Assembly: GCF_005239225.2 (NCBI RefSeq)
Contig: NC_133290.1
Location: 14,392,204-14,456,203 of the forward strand
Source of the DNA: Populus alba
Taxonomy: Eukaryota; Streptophyta; Magnoliopsida; Malpighiales; Salicaceae
Reading direction: 5' to 3'
DNA length: 64,000 nucleotides
Shown: positions 33,201-43,485 of the stretch, in pieces
Layout: each line of letters opens with the position of its first letter
How positions within the stretch are numbered: the first letter of the stretch is position 1
Made by a program: the position numbers and the translations under genes
The notes under the pieces: model-generated
Seen by the model: only the letters and a program-made list of their open reading frames with translations
Told to the model about the DNA's origin: nothing
Database searches by the model: none

Positions 33201-35098
33201 ACTTAATCATCCCTTTTATTTATTTATTTGATCTTTCTATTCAAGAAAATTAATGAGGCATGTACTTGCAATTATCATCCAATTTACTATTATTTTTGCT
33301 GACAAGCTGTCAAAAATTAATGGCGAATTGAGAGACCATATTTAATTTTTTTTCTCACTAAAAGTGCCAACTTAACTGAAAAAGAAAAAGAGAGATGGAA
33401 CAAGGAGAAATCACGACGGAGGAAACTGATTTATTAGCTAGATCAAGCAAGAAAATCAAGAGGGATAGAGGAAAACGCCCTATGGAAGAGGAGCCGGTGA
33501 TCGAGGTGTTGGAAGGCAAAACAAACAAGGGATGCTTCGGCTACAAGGACTCATTATTGGGTTCTGCTTTTTTGGAACAGCAGTCAATGCAAGATAGCCA
33601 ACTGGAACACTGTGTCCGAGGAAGATGAAAGTACGGAGGAAGATTGCCCGGTCATAAAACTAGCTAGCAGGTTATACTTATCTCTTGGAACGACTACAAT
33701 CATTTTGGAAGATTCAGGGGGATTTAGGACTTGTGGATTTGGGTAATGACTTTTTTCTGATAAAATCTTCAAATTCAGATGATAGATATTTTGTCCTTTT
33801 TAAAGGACCGTGGATGATTACAGATCATTATCTCACGATGAGACCGTGGCATCCAGATTTTGATCCATTTGAAGCCACGATTGACAGAGTAGCAGTTTGG
33901 GTGAGATAGCCTGATCTCGCAATGGAATATTATGATAATGGGGTGCCATGGATGATAGGAAACTACATCGGGAGAACGTTTAAGATTGACAGAACCACTG
34001 CTGTTGGCACACGAGGACAGTTCTCTGTACGCATATGTGTAGAAGTTGATCTTACAAAGTCATTGTTATCGAAGTTTAAATTAAGACGACATATTCGACG
34101 GATAACTTGAAAAATAAATTAGTAAAACATTCTACACTATAAACCTGAAACTTTGTAAACATCAAATAATCTCTTTTTTTTTTTTTTTTTGGTAACCCGG
34201 GGTGTCCGGGCCAGCTTACGCGCACCACGACTATTCCCCGGGCCTACTGAACATCCTGCAAGCCCAGTAGGCAGGTAAGGCACCGCGGGAGTGACAGGCT
34301 GGTACTCTTGAGGATCGAACCCAGGACCTTCGCAAAGACAAGCTTTGCTGTTGACCAATGGACTAGACCCTCAAGTGTAACATCAAACAATCTTTCTAAT
34401 TTGGACACCGAGGTTTTGATAATATTGAAATTGCTATTTTAAGTTCGAATAAGCGGGGCACAACAACTAGTAATTAGAATAAATAAAATGAATTGCATCT
34501 AGACTTGTGAGAATAATATCACCTGTGCTAACTGAAAAGGCATGCTGCCTTAGAAGCCGAAAGTGCAATGAAGTTGTATGAAGATCCCCATTAACGTCTA
34601 GTTCAGTAAGCTTTATAGCTTCTTCAATCTCTCTTTCGAAATGATAAGCAACTCCCAGCCGTTGAATTGAATCAATCAGCTTTAATTTGGCACGAGGCTC
34701 ATTGGTGGACACGAAGGCTCTTCTAGCTTCTTGCTTCAGCTCCTCCAATCGATTGGCGTGAAGCTCATACTGAAAACCCCACAAGCCAGAAGTTAGTGGG
34801 GACATGTGAAAGCAAAAGAAGTACTTGTTAGCGAGTTAATATCACTCACTGAATAGGGAGTGCTTAAGGACTCGATGAGTTGGAGTTCCCAGACGCTAGG
34901 ATGATAATTAGCTGATCTTCGTTCCTCCTTGTTCATGCTCAATATCTTAAATATGGAAGCATTCTTGAGAGAGGGTAGTCTTGATGATTGGAATAGCTTG
35001 TTTGAAACATGGCTCCGTGAAAGTATGGTCGTTTTAGGAAAATGTGAGGGAGAAAGTACCAGACTCGAGGGAGAAAGGGCAAACACTGCAAATTCCAT
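30214..35098 (-). CDS. TPS4: intact plastid TPS-b monoterpene synthase
   Basis: Exons: 35098-34850, 34769-34523, 32803-32422, 32012-31794, 31667-31529, 31424-31170 and 30513-30214. They total 1791 nt (596 residues), all open and in phase, the normal size for TPS-b enzymes. Residues 1-58 form a Ser-rich basic transit peptide. RR(x8)W is at 60-70, RDR at 308-310, DDIYD at 345-349 and DDLGTYTAE at 491-499. Enzymes of this type use geranyl diphosphate with Mg or Mn in plastids to make monoterpenes (for example ocimene, linalool or terpineol); the product cannot be predicted. Intron 2 (1.7 kb) carries a LINE fragment and a SINE absent from TPS1 and TPS3. Exons 4 to 7 lie at the end of duplication unit B. 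It is the only full-length, unbroken terpene synthase of the cluster as assembled. Confidence 0.93.
33000..33185. repeat. AT-rich MITE-like repeat in TPS4 intron 2
   Basis: Same motif architecture as the copy at 5935-6110: TTAAAATATATATTAATAA, then an AT core, then TTTTTAAAACACAAAAACAA. Confidence 0.45.
33390..34110 (+). mobile_element. LINE ORF1-type (DUF4283) remnant in TPS4 intron 2
   Basis: Three open pieces follow one another. 33395-33628 is a charged N-terminal region. 33685-33909 contains [20 protein letters not shown] and [10 protein letters not shown]. 33922-34110 contains [21 protein letters not shown] and [14 protein letters not shown]. This order is the DUF4283 signature of the first protein of plant L1-like LINEs (in complete elements followed by a CCHC knuckle and reverse transcriptase, which are absent here). 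There is one frameshift between the first two pieces and one in-frame TAG after VWVR. The fragment lies antisense to TPS4 and the TPS intron sequence resumes near 34110. Confidence 0.8.
34174..34375 (-). mobile_element. tRNA-derived SINE in TPS4 intron 2
   Basis: On the minus strand it begins CTTGAGGGTCTAGTCC, has an A-box-like TAGTCCATTGGT and a B-box-like GGTTCGATCC, and ends CCGGGTTACC followed by about 17 A (T run at 34174-34190). Imperfect target site duplications flank it: TGTAAACATCAAATAATCT at 34154-34172 and TGTAACATCAAACAATCT at 34376-34393. TPS1 and TPS3 have the empty site at the matching place of intron 2 (near 6490 and 21508). Salicaceae genomes are known to carry several tRNA-derived SINE families; I cannot assign this copy to one. 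Confidence 0.88.
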
Positions 35099-35175
35099 TG
35101 GAGAGGCCGATATTATCTCAAGATCAAGAAAGTAGAGAAAGTAATTGGTATGAGAAACACGATATAAATCATGCA

Positions 35176-35185
35176 TTATTTATAA
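35176..35185 (-). promoter_or_regulatory. Candidate TATA box of TPS4
   Basis: The minus strand reads TTATAAATA about 80 bases upstream of the TPS4 start codon. TPS1 and TPS3 lose similarity to TPS4 just upstream of the coding region (near 35130), so the three genes do not share this promoter. Confidence 0.4.
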
Positions 35186-35379
35186 GTAGAAAATTGGGTT
35201 AAGAGCTTGAGTTAAAATAATCATTATTGCGCGCGTTATTGCTAACATGATTGTGATGATTGCATATTACTTTCCTTTCAAAAAATCTTCTACTATTCTG
35301 GAAGGAAACAGGTTTTATAACATTTTTGCATTGTAAATATTATATATAAAAAAAAGGTAATTGTCGTAATATAATTTTG

Positions 35380-36520
35380 AGTTTTTAAAAATAATAAGTA
35401 ATTTAAGAATTGGATCAAGACAATACAAATTAAAATTTTTTAAAAATAATAAAGAGAAAATTAAAAAGTCAAAAGTTAATTTGACCAAAAATTAAGAGAA
35501 TTAATAAGTTTAGGAACTTAATAAAATTTTAAATTAGTTTGGTTACTGAAATTAAAGGCTCAATTAAAAAAATATCAATTTAAATCAAAATTATAAGAGA
35601 TTAAAGTCAAAAATCAAAGTGAATATGATGTGATCCTATAGAAGGTTAATCAAAAGTTGAAAATTCAATTAAAAACTTAAATCAAGGATTATTAGTCCAA
35701 TTGTAATTGAATTGTAATTGATCCAGGTGTGAAATTTTTTTTTTTAAAAGGAGAAATTTTCAAAGATGAAGACTTGGTTGCAAGATGTCAGAAATCCAGT
35801 GGCTGAATTGAAGAATGACATCTCAGTCCAAAACAACGACGTTCGATCCACTATTCATTCACTTCTCCAGGAAAGCAAAGGAAATTCACTCGAGATGTCA
35901 TAAAAATGGCTTCGGCCAAACCCTAATTGCCCACCAAATTCACACTAAAAGAGACCTGTTTCAATGCCCCACAACTCTCCTCTTACCAGAAGACAATTCG
36001 GCCCCCATAATCCAATAATTGCAGGACTGTTGGAGTCCTCATCCTATCCAAACACAGCTCAAGCATGACCCACGGTCATCTTCATCCACGAGATCGTCAT
36101 CCTAAGAGCTAAGGGACTAATTTCATGGAGAAGACTACGGCCTATAAAATCAAAGAAAAAATAAAGAACTCAGGAGAACACGAAACAAAAAAATAAAAAT
36201 AAACAGAGAGACTTGTGGGCTTTAATTCTTTGAGAACTCTAGTTAAGGAATATTTGTTATCCCCCAAAAAACGGATTAATGAACCAACCAAAACATAAAA
36301 ACAAAAAAAAAGAGAGAACAAAATCATAGAGGGAGTCAGGGAGACAAACACAAAGAGCAAAAACGCCTGAGAAGAACGACCTAAAAGGAGAAAAACACAC
36401 AGAAACAGAAACAGAAGGAAATAAAGAAGCGTTGTTTAACCAGTCTCCAGCGCCACCCAACCATCGCCCTCAGCAATAGCTACACTAGGTAAGTTTTTCT
36501 TCTTTACCCGCTTGTAATTT
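35380..36520. mobile_element. LTR-like remnant upstream of TPS4
   Basis: The layout resembles the solo LTR: phrases such as GGCTCAATTAAAAA, an AACGACGTT motif, CCTATAAAATC (about 36140), a purine-rich leader (36170-36430), then GCGCCACCCAACCATCGCCC followed by GGTAAG. I found no clear ends or target duplication. Flanking stretches 35186-35380 and 36520-38700 show no gene. Confidence 0.3.
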
Positions 36521-38769
36521 CACAATACATACCGATGGTAAGAGAAAGGTGAAAGTATTTGTAGTTGAATATTTATTGGTATTAAAATAAAAATTATTAT
36601 AAATAAATTATTAAAATTAAATAAAATAAATTTTAATAATTTAAAACAAAACTAGTAATACAATTTGTCTTAAACATGATACTTAAAAAGTGTTTTGATC
36701 TTTTTTTTTTGATAAATAATCATGTATTATATAATCTTTGTTGATCAGTTAATATTTTTAGTTACTATAATATATCGTTAAATCATATATTTTTCTCCTT
36801 TAAAAATAAGATATCAAACATTTATTTTTTTCCTATACAATTTTAAAAGTTTTCATGATATTAGGTGCAATACATTTGTATCATTATTTTTATTTTGTTT
36901 TATTTAATGTTAAATTATATTCTTAGATTAATTTACACGTCGACCAAAACTACATTGTGTTTCTTAACAATTTAAAGAATTCATTTTTCATACACTAGCA
37001 TCATGAAAAGGAACACATTTTTTTACCACCAAAGTAATTCCCTTAAATGCTATCCTTACTTGTTTATGGCATGTGATTCAACAGAAGGTAGCAAAATTTG
37101 TAAAGTTACGTTATATGTTGACGATGCTTATAGAGATTAACAAAAAAAAAAATATTAATCAAGTCATATCAAATTAATCTTTATATAATTTATAAAAAAA
37201 AAATATAAAAAAAATTAATATAATGCAATGCATATCACATGCCAATAATCCAAGTAATATATGATACCTAAGCCATCATGTATACTTTAAACACTGAAAT
37301 TAATGCGAGTGTGTTTTGTGAGATAGAAAAGACGAGAGAAATCTTGAGTGGTGTGAGGTTTAATTGCATAAAGTGGTGGACGTACGATGTGCTACGATAT
37401 ACAAATTTGATCGCATTGATAAATAAAAACATGTCTGCCTAATTATTTGATAGACCAATAATTCTCAGAGGGAAACAGACTCCTTAGAGAAAGATACAAG
37501 AGACAATCACGGTGTTAAAGGAGGGGTTAGAGTATATCTAAAGTCTAGCTGATGAGTCATCGAAAGGTTTGAAAATATACATGGAAGATTAGTCACAGTG
37601 GATTAGTTGGCGAGCGGTGAAGATATGGGCAGCTGAGGGAGTACGGTGTCTCTTTCATGTTCCACATCATCGTGTGTCGTTTGTGGGCAAATCTTCAAAA
37701 GATGAGCAGGATCTTTGAAGATCAATAATGGTGCAGTTTCCGGTGAGAATGAACGTGAAAATCCTTATTTTCAGACTTGGTTCAGGATTTTGCTGGAAAA
37801 AGTGTCTTGTTATTGATACATTGGATTAATTTATAGGTAATTGGGTCCACTCAAGCCTGTCATTTATATCTAAAATAATATGGTTTCAAAATCTTTCAGA
37901 AAAACCTTGATTTTCATTCTGTCAACTGTCAAGTTTGATACTGTGGAAATTAATGAGACAAATGTGAAAATAAACTTAAATTAAAACCCAACCTTATTCA
38001 AGTTACGAGTTGTGATCAGTTTATCGGGTCAATCCACTAGGTTAACTGAGTTGATCATGTAGATGTCAAAATTAAAACTCAGGCTATAGATCATAAGTTT
38101 ACCAGATTAGCTGACGGAGGACGAGATTTAATAATTATGACGAGATATGCATGGATACTATGAAGATGCTTATAGATATCAAATAAATTGTAAGAGAATG
38201 TTAAAGCAAATCATAACTTTGATGCGCACAGTTTCTCCACTGAGATGAATGCTTACAACTTGCAAGTTGCCACCAGCTAAGAAACGAAATGCAGAGTAGG
38301 TGAGAAACCATAGATTCTTAAAAGAGCCATTGCAAGTTCTTGTCTTCCACGTTACCATCTTTCTAGAGCACCAAAGAACAAGGAATAACACTCTATATCT
38401 GTCTGCGAATTTAGTTGAACAGACACAGGATTTGAACAAACACAGGGTATAGGAAGAGCTGGCAACGTTGCTCACAGAATGCAAACGTTGCTAGCTTGTT
38501 TGATTAATCGAAATTAGCTTATTATAATCGGGTTAATCAAGTGTTTCTAATTAAAAAAAAAATCTTCTAAATATATGAATCTCTTGAGAAATTAATTGAG
38601 AATGTTGTGCAGTTGGACTGCTAGTCCAATGGGATATGGAAAGGATAGCTGGTCCTTTAATTAAATTTTAATATTAGAAACTTTGAATCATTGGGATGTA
38701 ATTTTAGAATGTGTGAATTCACACATATCATGTAGAAAGGTTGATATGTGAATTTATCACATACTCAAA

Positions 38770-39191
38770 TTTTGACTTCAAAATTTAGCCAGGCAGGGCA
38801 ACTAGTTAAAGCCTTTAGGAACTTCAGATGCTATGCCCATCAAAGCCGTTCAGCACTCTGGGGATCACTTCTTCTGGCATATCAAATCCATCAAAATGTG
38901 TCTCTTGCTGAAACCGCTGTAGAGAGATTTGTGGAACTGAAGGCTGATGACTCAGGGGTCTATGTTCTTTTGTCAAACAAATCTGTAGATGCAGGAATGT
39001 GGGAGGATGCACTGAAAGCACACAGACTGATGGAGGACACAGAATTAAAGAAGGAAGCTGGAAGAAGTATAATCGAGGTAGACTGCGATATTCATGAATT
39101 TGTAAATGGAGAAAAATCTCTTGTTCAAGTCAAAGAACTACATTTTGTCATTCAGAGCTTATCAAAGATGCATATGTTTGCTACAGAATAG
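38770..39191 (+). pseudogene. PPR protein C-terminal (E/E+ domain) fragment
   Basis: The frame 38748-39191 reads AGQLVKAF, SALWGSLLLAYQIHQNVSLA, ETAVERFVELKADDSGVYVL, LSNKSVDAGMWEDALKAHRL, KKEAGRSIIEVD and HEFVNGEKS. This is the usual E/E+ end of PLS-class plant PPR proteins, which recognise organelle RNA and often support C-to-U editing. No PPR repeats lie upstream, and the first 15 residues do not fit the family. It is therefore probably a truncated relic. It ends without a DYW domain. Confidence 0.72.
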
Positions 39192-39981
39192 ATTTGCTAC
39201 ATGTACATAGGATGCTTGGACGTGAAAATCCTGAGAATAAAATTCTTAGCATGGACACCGGGAAACAGACTATTTTGGGAGCTCAAGCGAAAATCCATGA
39301 TTGCGACCAAACTTCTACAACTCTCTTAACAGATTGGCTTGGGCTTGGGTCTATTTTGCTGGAAGCAGAGGGATAGAAATACGAGTTCTCAAATGCTAAG
39401 CAAAGAGATCAGTGTTAGCAATTGATATTGTTGTGATGTGACATGAACTTTAATCCTAATTAAGGATGTATAATCAAATCCTCATGGATTGGTTTGGTCT
39501 AGCAATGAAAACCTCATAAGATATATTTTCTCTATAAATATGTGCCTAGATCTGTTTTTCTGTGGGTATACTGGAGATTTAGGTTTGGAAGTTCTGTAGT
39601 AAATATTCTTCTTTTTGCTTGTGGACATAGGTATAGCTGAATTCTGTGTGTGTGTGTGTGATCCTCGGCAAATGTCTATTTTGTCGCTGAAAGCCATGAG
39701 ACTGTACTCTGCTTAACCTTCACCAATGGGAAATCTTTCTGTACGAGTTCCATCCCAGAAACTGAGCAAGGAAAACCATGGCTGTTCAAGAAACAAACCA
39801 AAACACATTTTCGAAGTCCCAAAATTTGTTCTCCAAGAACAGCCCCAAGAATCCCAGGAATTGGAAACATCCGAAACCAACGTATTCAATTATGAATTGA
39901 GATCAATTTCTTTTTTTTTTCATGGATGATCTCAGCTTTTTCCACTCTTTTTCAACTCCACTAACTTTTCCTCTCCAACCA

Positions 39982-40002
39982 CCCTCACCCTCACCCTCAC
40001 CC
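39982..40002 (-). other. Four-tract G-quadruplex motif
   Basis: The plus strand has four CCC tracts separated by TCA, so the minus strand has four GGG tracts with three-base TGA loops, a canonical G-quadruplex pattern. No gene is evident around it (39192-41441 is otherwise spacer). Confidence 0.6.
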
Positions 40003-40584
40003 TTGTTATCTTCATTGGTGCTCATGCCTCTATATTGTGACTACAGATATGAATTCCTCAAGCCTTAGCCCCATGGAAAATCCTGCAGCATAAACAGACT
40101 AGGCCTCAGGCCCAAATTTACTTCCCCTGAACCTGTTCAGATAAAATCACTAATGACATCGCACAGTTCTTGCTAGAATAATGCATACATGTTGCCGCAG
40201 GGTAAGGTTAAAAAAATAAATGAAAGGGAGATGGATCGAGAACCGCGCAAGCCCATGCTTATTGTTCTAAGTGCGTGTATACAACGTTTTTTTTTTTTTT
40301 TTTTAATATTAACAAATTAAAATCATTAAAAAAAAACATTAAAAAAATTAATTAATATTTTTTAAGTACATTTTTACGACCAGATTCTAAGACAACCATG
40401 CTTGTGTACTTATTTAAAGCTGAACATGCCTTGTCTTTTTAAAGAATGGAGGATTGTCGGTTTCGGCCACCCAAACCTTTTTTTTTTTGGCCACCAAACC
40501 CAACTTTACTCCATTTTTATTTCGAAAACACCCTAGAATCATACAGAGGAAGACGTTTCAACCGCTGGGACTTTCCAATTCTGT

Positions 40585-40765
40585 TTGGAAATGTGTTCCA
40601 AATACTAGTTATATAAAATTTTAATTTTTTTATTTTAATTTTAATTTTTTTATATTTTCAAATTATTTTAAATTTTTTAATATGTTATATTAAAATAAAA
40701 TTTTAAAAAAATAAAAAATAAATATTATTTAAAAAAAAAAAAAAAACACTTTAAAAAAAACATAT
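40585..40765. repeat. AT-rich MITE-like repeat
   Basis: Begins after GGAAATGTGTTCC, has a T-rich then A-rich core with TTAATATGTTATATTAAAATA, and ends in an A run plus ACACTTTAAA. Same architecture as the other copies. Confidence 0.4.
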
Positions 40766-41441
40766 CTAACCCATCACTGAATTCTCTGAAAACTCAAAAA
40801 GCACATGAATTCTCTGAAAAGCACAGGGAGAAAGCAAAAACTATTACTCTCAAGTCTCAGAGTCACAGAGAAATTGCAGTCTCACCTGTTTCTTTCTTCC
40901 CAAACACAGTTTCAAAGATACATGTACAGAGCAGCCATAAATCAGGCTTAAAATGCAAGTGGGATTACAATTCAGTTGAACTGTTATCTGGGGTCTAGAA
41001 TATCATGGTTCTTGCCTAAAAGTTTCATCTTTTGGCAGAGGCATACCAGTTCCTTCCCTTACTTCTTCTTTTTTATGAGAATGATGACTGAACACGTTCT
41101 GAGAAAAATAATAGATTGCAAGGAATTCAACACAAGCTGAAAGACAATAGGTATATTCATATCACCAAATATAGAGCAAAAACTGATTAGATTTAAATCA
41201 ACACAAGCTGAAAGACAATAGATATATTGATATCCACCAGAAAATAGAGCAAAACCTGATTCGATTTTAAAAACCATAGTTCCGTGCAACTGAACCAGAA
41301 AAACATGATGCCTGCTAAGGACCAATCTGTATCTCCAGCTAACCCGTCACATATAGCCCAAAAAAACAAAAAACTTTTCAAAATCCCCAACCAAAACTTG
41401 GTACCACCCAAAATTGTTCTCCTTTCTTTACAAAAATCACC

Positions 41442-42935
41442 CTAGGAGTCCTGAGAGTTCATAGCATCCAAACTCAACTTGATTTGTTTTGCAATCAAGT
41501 CCTTTTGCATCACGATAAACTCCAACTTTGCTTTCATCAAACTCCTCCATCCTCTTTCCAACTCCACCAACTTCTCCTCTCCAACCATCCCCAGCACCAA
41601 CATTGTTCTCTCCTTCAAATACTCAGGCAAAATTTCACCGTCCAATGCTAAGCGTAAATACGGATACTTATCCCAAAAATCCTCACTCCCCGCCTCTTCT
41701 CTATTCAGTTCCTCATTTGCCACTGCATTTCGCTTCTTCACACTCAACTCCATCCCTCCTCCATTAATTTCATCATTCACCAACCTCCTTTGCTTCTTCA
41801 CAATCACATTCACCTCTTCTCGTTCTCCACCCATCTCCTCATCAGCGGCCAGCTTCTCCCTTTTTACACCCTTTCCCTTCCCTTCTCCATTTACTTCCTC
41901 ACTCAAACCCCTCTTCCCCTTCTTCACATTCCCCGCCTCTCCCTCGACAGCCTCCCCATCCAAACCCTGCCTTTTCTTCTTCAAATCCCCTTCCTTTCCT
42001 TCTACTTTCACTTCCTCGTTCGAACCCCTCTTCCCCTTCTTCACACTCAGCTTCCCTTTCTCCTCATTCGCTTCCTCGTTCCCCTTTTTCGCCAAGGCCA
42101 AAGTAATCCCTCTTCCTCCAACACCACCTCCTCCTTCTCCTTCTCCTCCAACACCAGTGCTAACATTTTTTTTATTAAAGTTGCCCTTTTTTCCCATCTC
42201 AATACCACCATTACCCCATATTTTCTTTGCAAGCTCCACACACTCCAAATCATGCGGTTTACTAAAAATCTCATCTATCTCTTTCTCATTCTTCTCCACA
42301 TCAGTAAAATACTTCTTCTTCAACCTCCTGATTTTATCCAAAAACTGATTATTAGTAGCATCAACATGGAGCGATTTCTTCAGAAATCCATGGAAATCAC
42401 CATTATCCGCAAAAGGGTTTTTCCCTTTCTCAATCTGGTACTCAACCATGCCATTTAACATCACAATCTCATCTGCATCACTCCATAAACGTTGAGGCCC
42501 CCCACCCCCCGCTCCAGCTCCCCTCTTAGCTTTCTTGTCCTCTTCATCATTCTCCTTCTTGGGCTGCTCGAGTTTTGGGCCGGGTTTGCGCTTTGGCGAA
42601 ATGGGCTTGATTGTAAAGCCAGAAAGAGAAGGTGACGGTGGCTGAGTTGACTCGGTGTCTTCCGAGTCAGTTTCTGAGTCGGACTCCGAGTCGGGTTTCG
42701 AAGGTTTGGAGGGCGGCAGATTGGGTTTCTCTTTCTCCTCTTCATCACCGTCGTCGTCGTCGTCTTCTTCTTCGTCTTCACTGCCATGTTCGTTATCGTT
42801 TTGTTTCTCACAAGTACCGTTTTGCTGGGCTTGGACGGTGCCTTTTGGAGTTTCTTCTTCGTCATCGGTTTCTTCTTCTTCCTCAGAAGACGAAACGGCG
42901 GGCGGGGCGACTTCAAAGGGGCGTCTTCGAGCCAT
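41442..42935 (-). CDS. GeBP/GPL-type (DUF573) DNA-binding protein
   Basis: Single exon, 497 residues, start MARRRPFEVA. Residues 15-95 are acidic and Ser-rich. Residues 148-241 form the DUF573 central domain (RLWSDADEIVMLNGMVEY, NPFADNGDFHGFL, FLDKIRRLKKKYF, HDLECVELAKKIWG). A basic, repetitive spacer of 19-25-residue units with K/R pairs and NEE or DEE follows at about 285-425. The C-terminus (about 435-490: LPEYLKERTMLVLGM to KQIKLSLDAM) is the helical region usual in this family. GeBP-like proteins are plant-specific nuclear regulators, studied in trichome and cytokinin responses; the target here is unknown. A TATATAAA box at 42997-43004 lies about 62 bases upstream of the start codon. Long frames on the opposite strand are shadows of its low-complexity coding sequence. 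Confidence 0.93.
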   Translation of the reverse strand: MARRRPFEVAPPAVSSSEEEEETDDEEETPKGTVQAQQNGTCEKQNDNEHGSEDEEEDDDDDGDEEEKEKPNLPPSKPSKPDSESDSETDSEDTESTQPPSPSLSGFTIKPISPKRKPGPKLEQPKKENDEEDKKAKRGAGAGGGGPQRLWSDADEIVMLNGMVEYQIEKGKNPFADNGDFHGFLKKSLHVDATNNQFLDKIRRLKKKYFTDVEKNEKEIDEIFSKPHDLECVELAKKIWGNGGIEMGKKGNFNKKNVSTGVGGEGEGGGGVGGRGITLALAKKGNEEANEEKGKLSVKKGKRGSNEEVKVEGKEGDLKKKRQGLDGEAVEGEAGNVKKGKRGLSEEVNGEGKGKGVKREKLAADEEMGGEREEVNVIVKKQRRLVNDEINGGGMELSVKKRNAVANEELNREEAGSEDFWDKYPYLRLALDGEILPEYLKERTMLVLGMVGEEKLVELERGWRSLMKAKLEFIVMQKDLIAKQIKLSLDAMNSQDS

Positions 42936-42996
42936 GAGGGTTTTTATTTTAAGTAATATTGACAGTGACTGCCATGGGAGAGAGGTTGTATCTAAT

Positions 42997-43004
42997 TTAT
43001 ATAG
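42997..43004 (-). promoter_or_regulatory. TATA box of the GeBP-like gene
   Basis: TATATAAA on the minus strand about 62 bases before the ATG. A telo-box-like AAACCCTAA (43025-43033) lies just upstream. Confidence 0.5.
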
Positions 43005-43324
43005 ACTATGAGTAGGGTTGGTTTTTAGGGTTTTTGGGGGATTTAGGTTATCCTTTCTTAAAATTATTTCTCTTTTTTTTATTTTTTTTTTTTACAAAAA
43101 GTTAAATTGTTTTTTATTTTAATGATTATAGAATTAAATGTTAGAGAATAATATGTTTTGTTCAACTTAAAAATGTTTTTGATATTTAAATGATTGAATG
43201 ATAATTAAATTAAATGATAACTTTTTATTTGAAATAAAATACAAGATAAAGATTTAATCTCAAAATTTTCATTGAAAATGATAGTGAAACATGGTTCTCA
43301 TGCACGTAGAATTTGGAAATACAG

Positions 43325-43485
43325 ATCATATTATTTTTAAAAAATTAAATTTATTTTTTATATATATTTTTAATTATTTTATATGATAATTTTAAAAATA
43401 ATTTTTAAAAAAAAAAATTATTTTAATGTATTTCAATATAAAAAATATTTTGAAAAATAAAAATAACTATGCTTCCAAACAGAAC
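43325..43485. repeat. AT-rich MITE-like repeat
   Basis: Contains TTATTTTAATGTATTTCAATA and ends GCTTCCAAACA, in inverse order to the copy at 5935. The rest of 43040-43900 is AT-rich spacer without a supportable gene. Confidence 0.4.

Noticed and set aside
38179..38484. A 101-codon minus-strand frame starting MHSVSNVASS
   Set aside because: No recognisable domain, unusual composition, no supporting signals.
39726..39929. A 67-codon frame starting MGNLSVRVPS
   Set aside because: No family match and an antisense frame of similar length overlaps; not supportable as a gene.
41479..42348. A 289-codon frame on the plus strand
   Set aside because: It is the antisense shadow of the GeBP-like coding sequence, made of Ser/Phe/Pro from reversed Lys/Glu codons.
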